Assembly (NCBI RefSeq): GCF_030408035.1
Contig: NZ_JASDCF010000002.1
Location: 186,001-250,000, forward strand
Direction: 5' to 3'
Length of the DNA stretch: 64,000 nucleotides
Source of the DNA: Psychrobacter sp. APC 3426
GTDB taxonomy: Bacteria > Pseudomonadota > Gammaproteobacteria > Pseudomonadales > Moraxellaceae
The stretch's first letter is position 1. Each line of letters starts with the position of its first letter. Both the position numbers and the translations under genes were made by a program. Positions 40,439 to 52,178 of this stretch are shown here, one piece after another. The notes beneath the pieces were generated by a model. The model saw only the letters and a program-made list of their open reading frames with translations. It ran no database searches and was not told the DNA's origin.

Positions 40439-40915
40439 AAGGGATCAGTAAGTCATAACCAAGCGTTTAGCAAATAACAATACAGTTATCAGATTATAAA
40501 ATAAGTGGTCTATATCAGCGCTCTCTTATTTATAAGTCTATTGCAGCTAAACGGCTAAGCGGTGAATTTAACAGATTAAGCAATCTGCGGTTAGGGTAAA
40601 CCAAAACATGTCACGATGAACAACTATCATAAGCTACCTTGGTTCAAAGGTTTTCTGCAAAACATTATAGATTTATAAGCCATAAGAATACGAAGGTATT
40701 CAACTGACAATCATTGAGTAATAGCAGCTAAACGGCTGTCTCTGAAATGAGAAGCCCAGCCTACTGACTCATAGCTGGGTTTCTTATGTTGCGATACCTG
40801 ATACCTGAACTAAGTAACGTGGCTGATAGATAACATTATCGAAATAAACGACGAATGATAGCGCAAGTATCGAGCGTGTTTTTCAGCTGCTACTACAAGC
40901 AAGTGTAAAGGTGGC
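40439..40915. other. Intergenic region with a terminator
   Basis: 477 bases with no gene. It holds the hairpin at 40752-40782 and probably the promoter of the minus-strand permease/ATPase genes. A phrase agcagctaaacggct occurs twice (40543 region and 40726 region). Confidence 0.5.
40752..40784 (-). terminator. Terminator of the binding-protein genes
   Basis: Stem aagcccagc/gctgggttt (one G-T, 40753-40760 with 40774-40781), loop of 13, with T-rich sequence on the minus strand side (cttctcat). Moderate strength. Confidence 0.55.
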
Positions 40916-41962
40916 TTATTCTACCACTTCTTTTGCTTTATCAATAACTGCTTGTGGCAAAGTAATGCCTTCTTCTTTGGCATGGTTTGGGCTGACGTAC
41001 AAATCAAGCTTTTGCGGCGTATAGACAGGAATAGCACCGGCTTTTTCACCATTTAAGATACGTACGACGATTTTACCAGTTTCGCGGCCAAGCTCGTAGT
41101 AGTTAACACCCAAGGCTGCAACTGCACCGCGCTCAACTGAGCTGGTATCTGAGGCGATTAATGGAATCTTACTTTCTTTGGCGATTTGATATAGTGACTC
41201 ATAAGCGGATACCACATTGTTATCCGTTGACGTGTAAATCATATCGACTTTGCCTTCGAGACTGCGTGCAGCCATGGCAATATCATTACTACGCTGCGCA
41301 GGGGCTTCGTGCACATTAATACCTAGCGGCGTAAGCTTTTCTTTTAGGTTTTTTAAGATGATGGTCGAGTTGACTTCACCTGGGCTATAAACGTAACCGA
41401 CGTTTTTCAAATCAGGAATGATTTGACGCATCAATTCGATTTGTGGCTCATACGGTAGGGCATCTGATGCGCCCGTCACGTTAGTGCCAGAGCCGTCAAG
41501 CTTAGAGACCAATTTAGCTGTTACTGGGTCAGTCACTGCAGAGAATACCATTGGAATACTGCTGGTAGAGGCGGCAACAGACTGTGCAGATGGGGTAGCG
41601 ATAGCGACGATGACGTCTGGCGCATCGGCGACGAATTGCTTAGCAATCTGTCCAGCGGTAGCAGTATTACCCTGTGCACTTTGGAAGTTAACCGTTAAGT
41701 TCTCACCGTCTTTAAAGCCCGCTTCATTAAGCTCGTCAATGACACCTTTACGGACATCATCAAGCGCTGGATGCTCTACGATAGCGGTGATAGCGACAGT
41801 CTTCATCGCTGTGGCAGCATCGGTAGTAGCCGCGTCAGTAGTGCTAGTATCTTGTGCCGACTGATTACAACCCGTCAAGATAGCGGTACAAACACCGCCT
41901 AATAATAAAGCCTTACTAAAATTGAAATGACCAAAACGGTTTTGATACAACATGGGTCTCAC
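40916..41962 (-). CDS. ABC substrate-binding lipoprotein (PF04392 type), copy 1
   Basis: A 348-residue protein, signal peptide with lipobox LTGC (about residue 32) and an Ala/Thr-rich linker. The family core is readable: IVEHPALDDVRKGVIDELNEAG, NFQSAQGNTATAGQIAKQF, VIVAIATPSAQSVA, VFSAVTDPVTAKLV and NVGYVYSPGEVNS. It binds the transported solute in the periplasm. It is about 60% similar by eye to the next gene, so the pair is a tandem duplication. Confidence 0.88.
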   Translation of the reverse strand: MRPMLYQNRFGHFNFSKALLLGGVCTAILTGCNQSAQDTSTTDAATTDAATAMKTVAITAIVEHPALDDVRKGVIDELNEAGFKDGENLTVNFQSAQGNTATAGQIAKQFVADAPDVIVAIATPSAQSVAASTSSIPMVFSAVTDPVTAKLVSKLDGSGTNVTGASDALPYEPQIELMRQIIPDLKNVGYVYSPGEVNSTIILKNLKEKLTPLGINVHEAPAQRSNDIAMAARSLEGKVDMIYTSTDNNVVSAYESLYQIAKESKIPLIASDTSSVERGAVAALGVNYYELGRETGKIVVRILNGEKAGAIPVYTPQKLDLYVSPNHAKEEGITLPQAVIDKAKEVVE

Positions 41963-42040
41963 TCCTGAAAATAATAATGTATCCGTACATTATTTAATAG
42001 ATAAAAGTTAATAGCAGCTATCTAGGCAGATGGCTAAATA

Positions 42041-43090
42041 TTATTTATTGGCATTCTGTGCTTTTTCGTCGATATTGATGGCATTCTTCAACAAATCTGC
42101 TGACAAGCTAACCCCTTGCTCTGCTGCGTGTTTCGGGCTTGCGTATAGAGTTAAGGTATTCATCACTTCAGGCTTAATGGTATTGACCGCTTCGCCATTT
42201 AATACGCGATAAACCATTTTTCCAGTCGTACGACCAAAATCATAATCGTTGACACCTAGTGCAGCAGTGGCGCCGCGTCTTACACTAAACTCGTCTGAGG
42301 CAATCACGGGAATATCAAGCTCATTGGCAGCACCTGCCATCGCTTCAAATGCTGATACCACATTGTTGTCTAATGAGGTATAAATAACATCAGCGCGACC
42401 AGAGAGACTGCGAGTTGCCATCGCAACGTCCGTTGGACGATTGGCCGTGACATCTAATATTTTGAGTCCACGTGCTGGCGCTGCTTGTTTAAGTTGATTG
42501 AGCACGACGACAGAGTTGACCTCACCTGGACTATAAACGTAACCAATGGTTTTTGCATTTGGCACAATTTTTTGAATATTGTCTAATTGCGGCTCGATGG
42601 GCAGCTCACTAGATAGCCCTGTCACATTGGACTGAATAGGGACGTCGTTTTCATTAATGAGTTTGGCTGCGACAGGATCGGAGATAGCCGTATAGATAAC
42701 CGGAACCGTTTTGGTTGACGCCACAATTGACTGAGCAGATGGCGTAGAGATTGCTACGATGGCATCTGGGTTGTCGCCTGCAAACTGCTTGGCAATCTGT
42801 CCTGCTGTTGCTGTATTACCTTGCGCACTTTGAAAGTTGACGGTTAGATTTTGCCCTTCGACATAACCATTATCAGCCAGCTCATCGATGATACCGCGGC
42901 GCATCTCATCTAACGATGGATGTTCAACGATTTGTGTGATGGCTAATGTTTTGGCGGGCTTATCGGTATCAGCCGCTGCATTCTCATTAGTTGTTGCAGT
43001 GTCAGTAGAGTTTGAACAGCCAATTAATCCAAGTGAGGCGCTAATGGCAGCACCGAATAAACTTAAGCGAAAAGTAGAAGCAATAGTCAT
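42041..43090 (-). CDS. ABC substrate-binding lipoprotein (PF04392 type), copy 2
   Basis: A 349-residue paralogue of the downstream neighbour: lipobox LIGC, the same IVEHPSLDEMRRGIIDEL, NFQSAQGNTATAGQIAKQF and VYSPGEVNSVVVLNQL motifs. It is the promoter-proximal gene of the importer cluster. Two binding proteins for one permease/ATPase set may widen the substrate range. Confidence 0.88.
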   Translation of the reverse strand: MTIASTFRLSLFGAAISASLGLIGCSNSTDTATTNENAAADTDKPAKTLAITQIVEHPSLDEMRRGIIDELADNGYVEGQNLTVNFQSAQGNTATAGQIAKQFAGDNPDAIVAISTPSAQSIVASTKTVPVIYTAISDPVAAKLINENDVPIQSNVTGLSSELPIEPQLDNIQKIVPNAKTIGYVYSPGEVNSVVVLNQLKQAAPARGLKILDVTANRPTDVAMATRSLSGRADVIYTSLDNNVVSAFEAMAGAANELDIPVIASDEFSVRRGATAALGVNDYDFGRTTGKMVYRVLNGEAVNTIKPEVMNTLTLYASPKHAAEQGVSLSADLLKNAINIDEKAQNANK

Positions 43091-43502
43091 TATTAGGGTA
43101 ACTCATCAGTTATATCAATTATAAAAACCAAGCCAGCATTGTCAGAATCGCTAAGTTTACTAGAGTAGTACTTGCATTCTTTTTTGTTGTGTTTGATTCT
43201 TAAAGATAGTATTGGAAAGTGCAGGTTAGCCGAGTCAATGCTATGTTGATGCCAAGATAGCAGGCTAACAATAAAGTAAAAGTAATCGTTCCGTCGATCA
43301 TTATGTTCATATTATGACAGTAATGTAAGTTATCGCAATAAAAAATTAAAACGTATTCGTCATAGATAGTAGAGAGCGACGTATTGATGGTCTTATTCGA
43401 TAGAGTGGAAAACACTAAGCCATATAAAATGACATAAAAAGTCACATAAAAAAAGACGCCACTCAGGACGTCTTCTTTCATATTTCATGTGCCAAATGTC
43501 TG
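43091..43502. other. Intergenic region between importer and small membrane gene
   Basis: About 410 bases. Contains the terminator at 43450-43475. The only long frames here run through that terminator and look non-coding; nothing else is seen. Confidence 0.5.
43450..43475 (-). terminator. Terminator
   Basis: Stem aagacg/cgtctt (43453-43458 with 43469-43474), followed by seven T on the minus strand. It ends the small membrane protein gene. Confidence 0.75.
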
Positions 43503-43793
43503 CTAATCGAATACCCGCCATAAACTGCGCAATAACCAGCCAAGCAAATAAAAAGGAATCTCTAGTATGTCGATAAAATACAGCCAGTCCCATATGCTCG
43601 AAGGCTCTGAGTGGCGGTGACGCCGTGACTGTTTAATATCTGTGGTAATGATAAATAACAAAGCACTGATGACACCACTAGCAATGGTTATAAGTAGGGC
43701 GGTTGTGTCTTGGGTAAAATACCAATAAACCAACAACCCTAATGTTAAATAAAGGAGAATGTCTGCTAATAGTCTAAGCAATACCAATATCAT
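43503..43793 (-). CDS. Small membrane protein
   Basis: A 96-residue protein with two or three hydrophobic segments: residues 4-25 (VLLRLLADILLYLTLGLLVYW, cut here), 33-50, and a C-terminal aromatic stretch (LEIPFYLLGWLLRSLW). It is downstream of metG by 60 bases on the same strand and ends with a terminator. No named family. Confidence 0.6.
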   Translation of the reverse strand: MILVLLRLLADILLYLTLGLLVYWYFTQDTTALLITIASGVISALLFIITTDIKQSRRHRHSEPSSIWDWLYFIDILEIPFYLLGWLLRSLWRVFD

Positions 43794-43853
43794 TCTCCAA
43801 TATTTACGCTTTTAGCCATGCTATTTGAGTCGGCTTACTTTAAGCAACGTTTC

Positions 43854-45968
43854 TTAGGCAAGCACATCACCAACGACGCAATCATCAGGCAAGGTCACGA
43901 CTGTTAGCCCTGTCTTTGGATCGCCAGTCGATAACACCATGCCTTCTGAGACACCGAACTTCATCTTACGCGGGGCAAGATTGGTCACGCAAATCACTTT
44001 TTTATCAACCAATTGCTCAGGCTCATAAAATTTACGGATACCGCTAAATACATTACGCGGCTGGTCTTCGCCAACGTTCAATGTAAATTGCAGTAGCTTG
44101 TCCGCGCCTTCAACATGATTGCATTCTAAGACGTGGGCGACTTTCATCTCAACTTTGGCAAAGTCTTCGATACCGATATAGTCAGCTTGCTCAGCATTTG
44201 TATCAGTATCAGCCTCTTTTGCTGATGGCGTATTTTTCTTTGCTGAGATGTTGTCGGCATTAGCAACTGGCGTCGCATTTTGAGCCAAAGATTCTTTTGA
44301 CGCCTCAACCATCGCTGCGACATCTTTTTCTTCGATACGCTGCATTAAAGGTTTGAATTTATTGATTTTATGACCAAGCAACCATTGGTTACGGCTAGCA
44401 AAGCTCAAGTCATCAATGTTTAAAAACTCTTTGGCATTGGCAGTCAGCTCAGGTAACACTGGCGCTAAATATACCATCAATTGACGGAAGATATTAATCG
44501 CAACCGAGCAGACATCTTGAACTTCTTGCTCAGTGCCTTCTTGCTTGGCAAGCGACCAGGGTTTTTTCTCATCAATGTACTCGTTGGCCTTATCTGCACA
44601 TTGCATGATTAAGCGCATGGCACGTGAGAACTCGCGATTTTCGTAAGCGGCAGCAATTGCATCGCCGGTTTTGGTGATATCTTCCAATAATTCAGATTCT
44701 ACGCAAACGTCCGACAGCATGCCGTCATACTTTTTAACGATAAAGCCGGCACTACGACTGGCGATATTAACCACTTTGCCCACCAAGTCAGAGTTGACCT
44801 TTTGCATAAAGTCTTCTAAATCAAGGTTGATGTCCTCGACTTTATCAGACAGTTTGCTAGCAAAATAATAACGCAAGTATTCAGGGTGTAAATGCTCCGC
44901 GTAAGTTTCGGCCTTGATAAAGGTGCCGCGTGACTTACTCATTTTTTCGCCATTGACCATTAAGAAACCATGGGCAAAGACACCTGTCGGCGTACGGAAT
45001 TCACTACCGGCTAGCATGGCTGGCCAAAACAACGCATGAAAGTAAACGATGTCTTTACCGATGAAGTGATACACCTCGGTTTTATGCTCGTTTTCTTGCA
45101 TCCAATAACGGTCAAAGTCCAATTCGTTTTCAGTTCCCGCTCGCTTATCACAAAGGTTTTTAAAGCTCGCCATATAACCGACTGGTGCATCTAGCCAGAC
45201 ATAAAAGTACTTGTCTGGCTCATCGCTTGGGGTATCTGGAATTTGGAAACCAAAATAAGGCGCATCGCGTGAGATATCCCAGCTGGTTAGGCCAGCATCA
45301 AACCATTCTTGTAGCTTATTGGCGACCGATGTTTGCAAACGATTGTCACTGCGCGTCCAATCCTTTAGGAATTGCTCAAACTCAGGTAGGTCAAAGAAGT
45401 AATGCTTAGAGGTTTTCAGGACAGGCGTGGCATCAGATAAGGTTGAGTACGGGTCTTTAAGATCTGTCGCATCATAGGTCGTGCCGCACACTTCACAGTT
45501 ATCGCCATATTGATCAAGCGCACCGCATTCAGGGCAAGTGCCTTTGACAAAACGATCCGCTAAAAACAATTGCTTTTCAGGGTCGAATAATTGCTCAACA
45601 TCTTTGGTGCTGATATGTCCAGCGCCATTAAGACGACGATAAATCAGCTCAGAGAAATGCTTATTTTCTTCTGAATGGGTGCTGTGATAGTTATCAAAGT
45701 TAATCAAAAATTTGGCAAAATCGGCTTCATGCGAGGCTTTAACTGAGGCAATTTGCTCTTCTGGCGTGATGCCATTGGCTTCTGCTTTGAGCATGATTGC
45801 CGTACCGTGTGCATCATCCGCGCAGACATAAGTGACCTGATGGCCTTGCGCTTTCATCGCACGTGCCCAAATGTCGGTCTGAATATATTCTACAAGATGC
45901 CCCAAATGGATATAGCCATTGGCGTAGGGCAGCGCACTGGTTACTAGAATCTCACGCACTATCATCAC
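43854..45968 (-). CDS. metG: Methionyl-tRNA synthetase
   Basis: A 704-residue class I synthetase. The HIGH-type motif is in [11 protein letters not shown] (res. 15-25). The zinc knuckle has CPECG and CEVCG (res. 145-165), and KMSKS lies near 342. An anticodon-binding helical domain follows. The C-terminal EMAP/Trbp111-type tRNA-binding domain ([15 protein letters not shown] to the end) allows dimerisation. It charges elongator and initiator tRNA-Met. The start beginning [13 protein letters not shown] is supported by a gtgatga region; the second Met is equally possible. Confidence 0.97.
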   Translation of the reverse strand: MMIVREILVTSALPYANGYIHLGHLVEYIQTDIWARAMKAQGHQVTYVCADDAHGTAIMLKAEANGITPEEQIASVKASHEADFAKFLINFDNYHSTHSEENKHFSELIYRRLNGAGHISTKDVEQLFDPEKQLFLADRFVKGTCPECGALDQYGDNCEVCGTTYDATDLKDPYSTLSDATPVLKTSKHYFFDLPEFEQFLKDWTRSDNRLQTSVANKLQEWFDAGLTSWDISRDAPYFGFQIPDTPSDEPDKYFYVWLDAPVGYMASFKNLCDKRAGTENELDFDRYWMQENEHKTEVYHFIGKDIVYFHALFWPAMLAGSEFRTPTGVFAHGFLMVNGEKMSKSRGTFIKAETYAEHLHPEYLRYYFASKLSDKVEDINLDLEDFMQKVNSDLVGKVVNIASRSAGFIVKKYDGMLSDVCVESELLEDITKTGDAIAAAYENREFSRAMRLIMQCADKANEYIDEKKPWSLAKQEGTEQEVQDVCSVAINIFRQLMVYLAPVLPELTANAKEFLNIDDLSFASRNQWLLGHKINKFKPLMQRIEEKDVAAMVEASKESLAQNATPVANADNISAKKNTPSAKEADTDTNAEQADYIGIEDFAKVEMKVAHVLECNHVEGADKLLQFTLNVGEDQPRNVFSGIRKFYEPEQLVDKKVICVTNLAPRKMKFGVSEGMVLSTGDPKTGLTVVTLPDDCVVGDVLA

Positions 45969-46335
45969 CTATATTTTTATATAAACGGGTTGGTTATCAA
46001 ACGTCGCAAGCGATTTATGGCGAGCAGACGCGATACTATTAATGTCAAACTATCAATGTTAAAACTTTGAAAAAATTATTAAGCAAATAAAAATTCAAAA
46101 AGTGTGCCTATGATACCGTAAATCAGTCAAATTTGTGTCATTACCTGAGTAATTAATACACTAACTAACACAGCAGTTGTCATGGCAGTGAACAGAATCG
46201 CTTAGCTATATAGCTGTCATTAAAAAACCCACCAAGCAGTTCGCCAAGTGGGTTTTATAAAAGTAAATGACGATGGTATTTGAGCAGTTTCTTTAAAGCC
46301 AATATTTAAGATCTGCTTTTAGTGTCTTAATCTCT
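45969..46335. other. Intergenic region with terminator
   Basis: About 370 bases holding the metG promoter region and the terminator at 46222-46257. No gene is seen. Confidence 0.5.
46222..46258 (-). terminator. Terminator of the gntP-like pseudogene
   Basis: Stem aaaacccac/gtgggtttt (46224-46232 with 46248-46256, loop of 15) with a T run on the minus strand. Confidence 0.75.
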
Positions 46336-47677
46336 CTAAAACGAGCCAAACATCGTACCTAGGATAATCACTGCAACCACCGCAATTAACGGGATAATCA
46401 TGGTCACCATAGCGACGTTTAGATAAGACTGCTTATGGGTCAAACCACAAATCGCCAGTAAGGTAATGACCGCACCACTATGCGGTAGCGTATCCAAACC
46501 ACCTGCTGCCATGACAGCAACACGGTGCATGAGTTCTGGATCAATACCTGCGGCAACTGCCATTCTTAAATAATCTTCACCCAACGTCGATAGAGCGATA
46601 CTCAAGCCACCAGATGATGAACCTGTGATACCAGCCAACGTGGTCATTGCCACCGCTTCTGATATCAAAGGATTGTCAGGGTTTAGGTTTAAGATGCTAT
46701 CACGAATGATAAGAAAGCCTGCCAATGAGGCAATCACTGCACCGTAACCCACTTCCGACGCCGTGTTAAAAATCGGCAACATCGAGTCATAAGTACCGCG
46801 GTTGATGGTTTTTTGTAGGTTGTTCCAATGACCAATACGTAACAGAATCAAAACCGTACAAGCAACGACCAATGAGATGATAATTGACCATAGTCCAAGC
46901 GAGCCTGCGATATTTAAATCAGGGAACTGCGCTTGTAAGGCGCTAAAGTCCATTGACGGAAAAATGTAATAGGTCAGAACGGCGTTTAGAGCAATAACCA
47001 ATACCAATGGAATCATAGCGACGGTAAATGAGGTGTGGTGCGTACTGAGGGTTTCGGTTTCTTTTTTAACCGCACCAACACCGCCCACATCTTCTTCGTC
47101 ATGCTGACCATAGCCTTCACCTGCAGCATTGGCCTTTCTGGCCCGTGACTGCAGCCATAACCAACCACAGATGAACATGATGGTACCACCGATGATACCT
47201 AAGATAGGCGCGGCAAAGACGTTGGTATTATAGTAAGGGATTGGAATGGCATTCTGAATGGCTGGCGTGCCCGGCAATCGCTGCCGGAATCAAACGCTTA
47301 GGAATGTCTGCAGCTTTGAATAGGTCTTTGGCGATTGGATAGATAGCAAACGCCACGACAAATAACGACACGCCACCATATGTCAAAATGGCACAAACCA
47401 AGATAACCGCTAGAATGGCTTTGCTGGCACCGAGTTTTTCGACCACGGTATTGGCAATCGCTGTCGCCGCGCCAGAGTCAGCCATTAAACGACCGAACAA
47501 TGCGCCCAATAAGAAGATAGGGAAGAACTTAAGTAAAAACCCACTTAACGCGCCCATGAAAACATCGGTGTATGCTGGGATACTGCTTAAAAAATCTCCT
47601 GATAAGAATACTGCTAAAGTCGCCATAATCGGTGCTAATATCAGCACTGAGTAACCGCGATAAGCAAAGAACATCAA
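46336..47677 (-). pseudogene. GntP-family permease broken by a small deletion
   Basis: Two minus-strand pieces make up one GntP carrier. The N-terminal piece (to about 47272) has FAYRGYSVLILAPIMATLAVFL, FPIFLLGALFGRLMADSG, GGVSLFVVAFAIYPIAKDLF and IPKRLIPAAIA. The C-terminal piece continues PGTPAIQNAIPIPYY. The family segment between them, about ten residues, is missing, and the frame changes at about 47271-47273, so some 30 bases (not a multiple of three) are lost. The extreme N-terminus also looks short. The permease is divergent from scoAB and would have brought in 3-hydroxybutyrate or a similar acid. Confidence 0.85.
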
Positions 47678-47974
47678 TAAAATTAATCAAAATATGTGAT
47701 TTTTGATTTTTTATCAAACATTAATCTAGAAAAATATGATATTGACTTGCCTCATACCCCGCTACTGTGCTGTCTCGTTCGTTCTTACGGTTATTCTCTT
47801 CTCGCTATGAGAATTATATGTTAAGTTAGCACAAGTGTTTTAATGATGATATATCGATATAAAGTGTATTAATATAAATTTAAAACAGCCAATACTCTAT
47901 TGATTGGCACAGTAAATAAATCATGATAGATAATGGACGTTAATAACAAAAAACAGACTTGCAAGGAGATAAGC
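47678..47974. other. Divergent promoter region of scoAB and the gntP-like gene
   Basis: Nearly 300 A+T-rich bases between divergent genes; it should contain promoters for both directions. I see no distinct operator repeat. Confidence 0.4.
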
Positions 47975-48688
47975 ATGAGTCGCTCAAAAGTATACAGTAG
48001 TGCCGAAGAGGCGCTAAAAGGTGTGGTAAGTGATGGACAAACACTTGCTATCGGCGGTTTTGGTCTGTGCGGTATTCCTGAAGCGTTAATCGAAGCATTG
48101 CGTGATAGCGGAGTTAAGGATTTGACCTGTATCAGTAACAACGCAGGTGTCGATGATTTTGGCTTAGGATTACTATTACAAACCCGTCAAATTAAGAAAA
48201 TGATTTCATCTTATGTGGGTGAAAATAAGGAGTTTGAGCGTCAATACTTAGCCGGCGAGTTAGAGGTTGAGCTGACCCCGCAAGGGACGTTGGCAGAAAA
48301 ATTGCGTTCGGGCGGCGCAGGTATTCCCGCGTTTTATACGGCGACTGGCGTTGGCACTATGGTCGCTGAAGGCAAAGAAATCCGTGATTTTGATGGTCGC
48401 ACTTATGTGCTTGAGCATTCATTGCGTGCAGATGTGTCCTTGATTAAAGCGCAAAAAGCAGATAAAGCGGGGAACTTAATGTTCAATAAGACGGCCCGTA
48501 ACTTCAATCCAGATTGCGCGATGGCAGGCAAAATCACCATCGTCGAAGTTGAAGAAATCGTAGAGACGGGTACCTTTGACCCTGATGAAGTACACCTGCC
48601 TGGTATTTTTGTGCAGCGTATTGTCTTAAATAGTAACCCTGAAAAACGTATCGAAAAAACCACCACTAAAGCCGTTGAGAGTGCTTAG
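47975..48688 (+). CDS. scoA: 3-oxoacid CoA-transferase subunit A
   Basis: The frame starts at 47933, but the ATG at 47975 has a perfect aaggaga site, giving 237 residues. Family motifs: [17 protein letters not shown] near residue 27, the [13 protein letters not shown] segment, [16 protein letters not shown], and [19 protein letters not shown], cut here. With subunit B it moves CoA from succinyl-CoA to acetoacetate, opening ketone-body use. Intact. Confidence 0.93.
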   Translation: MSRSKVYSSAEEALKGVVSDGQTLAIGGFGLCGIPEALIEALRDSGVKDLTCISNNAGVDDFGLGLLLQTRQIKKMISSYVGENKEFERQYLAGELEVELTPQGTLAEKLRSGGAGIPAFYTATGVGTMVAEGKEIRDFDGRTYVLEHSLRADVSLIKAQKADKAGNLMFNKTARNFNPDCAMAGKITIVEVEEIVETGTFDPDEVHLPGIFVQRIVLNSNPEKRIEKTTTKAVESA

Positions 48689-48863
48689 TGAGTGTTTTTA
48701 TCCAAACCTTTCAAAAATGACGTTAATAATAGAATATTGTAATACCACTTCTAAAAATTGAGCAGCAAGTAAGATAACCCTAAGTGCTACATTTTGTAGA
48801 CTAAGCGAGTTTGATGCCGCTAATCATATTTCTTGGAGTGGTTATAAAAATAAGGAAATCACC

Positions 48864-49493
48864 ATGGCATGGACAAGAGAGCAGATGGCACAGCGTGCCG
48901 CAAAAGAGCTAGAAGACGGCTATTATGTAAACTTGGGCATTGGACTACCGACGCTAGTGGCTAACTATATTCCTGATGATGTGGATGTTTGGCTACAGTC
49001 TGAAAACGGACTATTAGGTATTGGCGAGTTTCCAACGGCGGAGAATGTCGATGCAGATTTGATTAACGCGGGCAAGCAAACGGTGACCGCAGAACCGGGT
49101 GCCAGTTACTTTGGCAGCTCAGAGTCGTTTGCAATGATTCGTGGCGGTCATGTAAATCTGGCAATATTAGGCGCGATGGAAGTGTCAGAAAAAGGGGATT
49201 TGGCCAACTGGATGATTCCCAAAAAAATGGTCAAAGGCATGGGCGGTGCGATGGATTTGGTGGCCGGTGTGCAGCGGGTGATTGTGCTGATGGAGCAAGT
49301 CAATAAGCATGGCGAGCCAAAAATACTTGCCAATTGTGAGCTGCCACTGACAGGTAAAGGCGTGGTCGACCGTATTATCACCGAGCTTGCCGTATTAGAC
49401 GTGACTGAAAATGGTTTGAAGTTGGTTGAGCTGGCAGAAGGTGTCAGCTTTGATGAGCTACAAGAGAAAACGCCAGTGCGTATTGCTCAATAA
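48864..49493 (+). CDS. scoB: 3-oxoacid CoA-transferase subunit B
   Basis: A 209-residue protein with ataaggaaa before the ATG. It starts [19 protein letters not shown], with [17 protein letters not shown]. The catalytic glutamate lies in [38 protein letters not shown] is cut here to its first part, [14 protein letters not shown]. It follows scoA after 175 bases. Intact. Confidence 0.94.
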   Translation: MAWTREQMAQRAAKELEDGYYVNLGIGLPTLVANYIPDDVDVWLQSENGLLGIGEFPTAENVDADLINAGKQTVTAEPGASYFGSSESFAMIRGGHVNLAILGAMEVSEKGDLANWMIPKKMVKGMGGAMDLVAGVQRVIVLMEQVNKHGEPKILANCELPLTGKGVVDRIITELAVLDVTENGLKLVELAEGVSFDELQEKTPVRIAQ

Positions 49494-49555
49494 GCTTGTT
49501 GTATTAATATGTCTAGCACAGACATCCAAACAACCTGTTTATTAATGGACTATAA

Positions 49556-50358
<803 letters not shown>

Positions 50359-50432
50359 CTGTTTCGTTGGTTGAGTACGCATTGGCTTGCTAATAAAAGC
50401 CCATTGCATTAGCATCTTGTTTATATTAATTG

Positions 50433-50458
50433 GAGCCAATTATATTGGCTCTTTTTTA
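50433..50458 (+). terminator. Terminator after the dehydrogenase
   Basis: Stem gagccaat/attggctc (50433-50440 with 50444-50451), loop tat, then six T. Confidence 0.85.
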
Positions 50459-50500
50459 TGAGCGATTGCTGACCATTTTGGGTGGCACGGAGTAAAAATA

Positions 50501-51850
50501 ATGAATGATAAAGATTTTGCAGAGAGCTTTGCCGCGAAACTGAGCCGTGCTATCGAACAGCAGGAGTTTGAGCAATCCGTCAATCAATTACAGGACCTGC
50601 GACCTATTGATACTGCTGATGTGCTGGCTTTGATTGAGCCAAAACTCGCCTGGCAGCTACTCGAGCATCTGCCCAATCGCTCAACGATATTTGCTTATTT
50701 GGACGCTGATATTCAGGTCGCCATGGCACATGAGTTTCCGCGCGCCAGCCTAGCAAAAATAGTCGGCGAAATGCCATCTGATGAGCGTACTGACTTATAT
50801 AAGCACTTAAATCAAGCACAGCGTGATGCTTTACTGCCAGCGCTAGCACAGGCAAAACGTGAAGATATTCGCAGGTTGTCTGCCTATGAGGAGCGCACTG
50901 CTGGCGCATTGATGACGTCAGACTATGCCACGTTGGCTGCCGACATGACAGTGGCTGAGGCCTTGGCAGCCCTTAGATTAGAAGCACCGGATGCTGAGAC
51001 CATTTATCATGCTTATGTCATTGATGATGCGCGTAAGCTGCTAGGTGTGGTGTCTTTAAGGGTGCTTATTTTAGCAGCGCCAGAGCAGATGATAGATGAC
51101 ATCATGGTCAACTCAGTCATCTCTTGTGATGTCAATGATGATCAAGAGGACGTGGCCAAGACCGTCGCGCGCTATGACTTAATTGCGTTGCCAATCACTG
51201 ATGCCAGTGGCGCTTTGGTAGGTATTGTCACTCACGATGATGCCATGGATGTTGCCAGTGATGAGGCCACCGATGACTTCCATAAGTCCGGTGGTGTCTC
51301 GACCATGGTGGGTAAGTTAAAAGACGTCAGTATACGAGTGCTATACCGTAAGCGGGTATTTTGGTTGGTATTTTTAGTCTTTGGTAATCTGCTTTCAGGA
51401 TTGAGTATTTCCAATTTTGAAGATGTGATTGCCGCCAATTTAGTGCTGGTGTTTTTCTTACCGCTATTGGTTGATAGTGGTGGTAACGCCGGCTCTCAGT
51501 CAGCGACTTTGATGGTACGGGCGCTAGCCACTGGTGATGTGGTGATGCGTGACTGGTTTTCATTGCTTGGTCGTGAGGCTTTGGTAGCGCTCATGCTAGG
51601 TGCGACGATGGCAGTAGCTATCTCAATTATCGGTTATGTGCGCGGTGATGCGGTTGTATCGCTAGTGCTGGCGCTGAGTATGATGTCGGTGGTCATGATT
51701 GGTTGTGTGATTGGCATGAGTTTGCCTTTTGTCCTTAACAAACTAGGCTTTGACCCTGCCACTGCCAGTGCACCATTGATTACCTCAGTATGTGATGCGT
51801 CAGGAGTGCTGATTTATCTGTTTATTGCCTCACGATTCTTAGCCATTTGA
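50501..51850 (+). CDS. mgtE: Magnesium transporter MgtE
   Basis: A 449-residue protein. The N-terminal helical domain (res. 1-130) has the MgtE repeats (LIEPKLAWQLLEHLP, DADIQVAMAHEF). A CBS pair (about 130-255) has TAGALMTSDYATLAADMTV-like motifs. The membrane domain (about 275-449) has five segments, including the selectivity region LPLLVDSGGNAGSQSATL and the PFVLNKLGFDPATASAP signature. It lets Mg2+ in and is gated by cytoplasmic Mg2+ via the CBS domains. Confidence 0.94.
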   Translation: MNDKDFAESFAAKLSRAIEQQEFEQSVNQLQDLRPIDTADVLALIEPKLAWQLLEHLPNRSTIFAYLDADIQVAMAHEFPRASLAKIVGEMPSDERTDLYKHLNQAQRDALLPALAQAKREDIRRLSAYEERTAGALMTSDYATLAADMTVAEALAALRLEAPDAETIYHAYVIDDARKLLGVVSLRVLILAAPEQMIDDIMVNSVISCDVNDDQEDVAKTVARYDLIALPITDASGALVGIVTHDDAMDVASDEATDDFHKSGGVSTMVGKLKDVSIRVLYRKRVFWLVFLVFGNLLSGLSISNFEDVIAANLVLVFFLPLLVDSGGNAGSQSATLMVRALATGDVVMRDWFSLLGREALVALMLGATMAVAISIIGYVRGDAVVSLVLALSMMSVVMIGCVIGMSLPFVLNKLGFDPATASAPLITSVCDASGVLIYLFIASRFLAI

Positions 51851-52178
51851 TTGCTTGTTTATCTAAGGCTTGTCCAAAATTCAATATAATAGCGATACAG
51901 AGATAGTTATTGTTGATAGCCCTTAACACCAGCAGTTAATAGCATCGCTCACTAGCATGAACTGTTAATAACAATCATTAGGATAAGCAGTAGAGTAGAC
52001 GAGTTTTACAACACCTTATCCTATTGGCATTGTGGTTTTTTTATCCTTGCAATTGAGCTACACTGTCACGATAAAAGGTTTGGCTAGAAAGCTCGCAGGC
52101 TTATGGTTTACGCTATTGCGACAGTATTAACTGAGTTTTTAGCATGCCCACCCACTTGTATAGGCAGTAACGGTAGCT
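51851..52178. other. Intergenic region
   Basis: About 330 bases between mgtE and apbC. No gene or clear terminator is seen; promoter of apbC expected here. Confidence 0.4.

Noticed and set aside
43200..43481. Minus-strand 93-residue frame
   Set aside because: Its start lies within the terminator of the small membrane gene and it has no convincing ribosome binding site.
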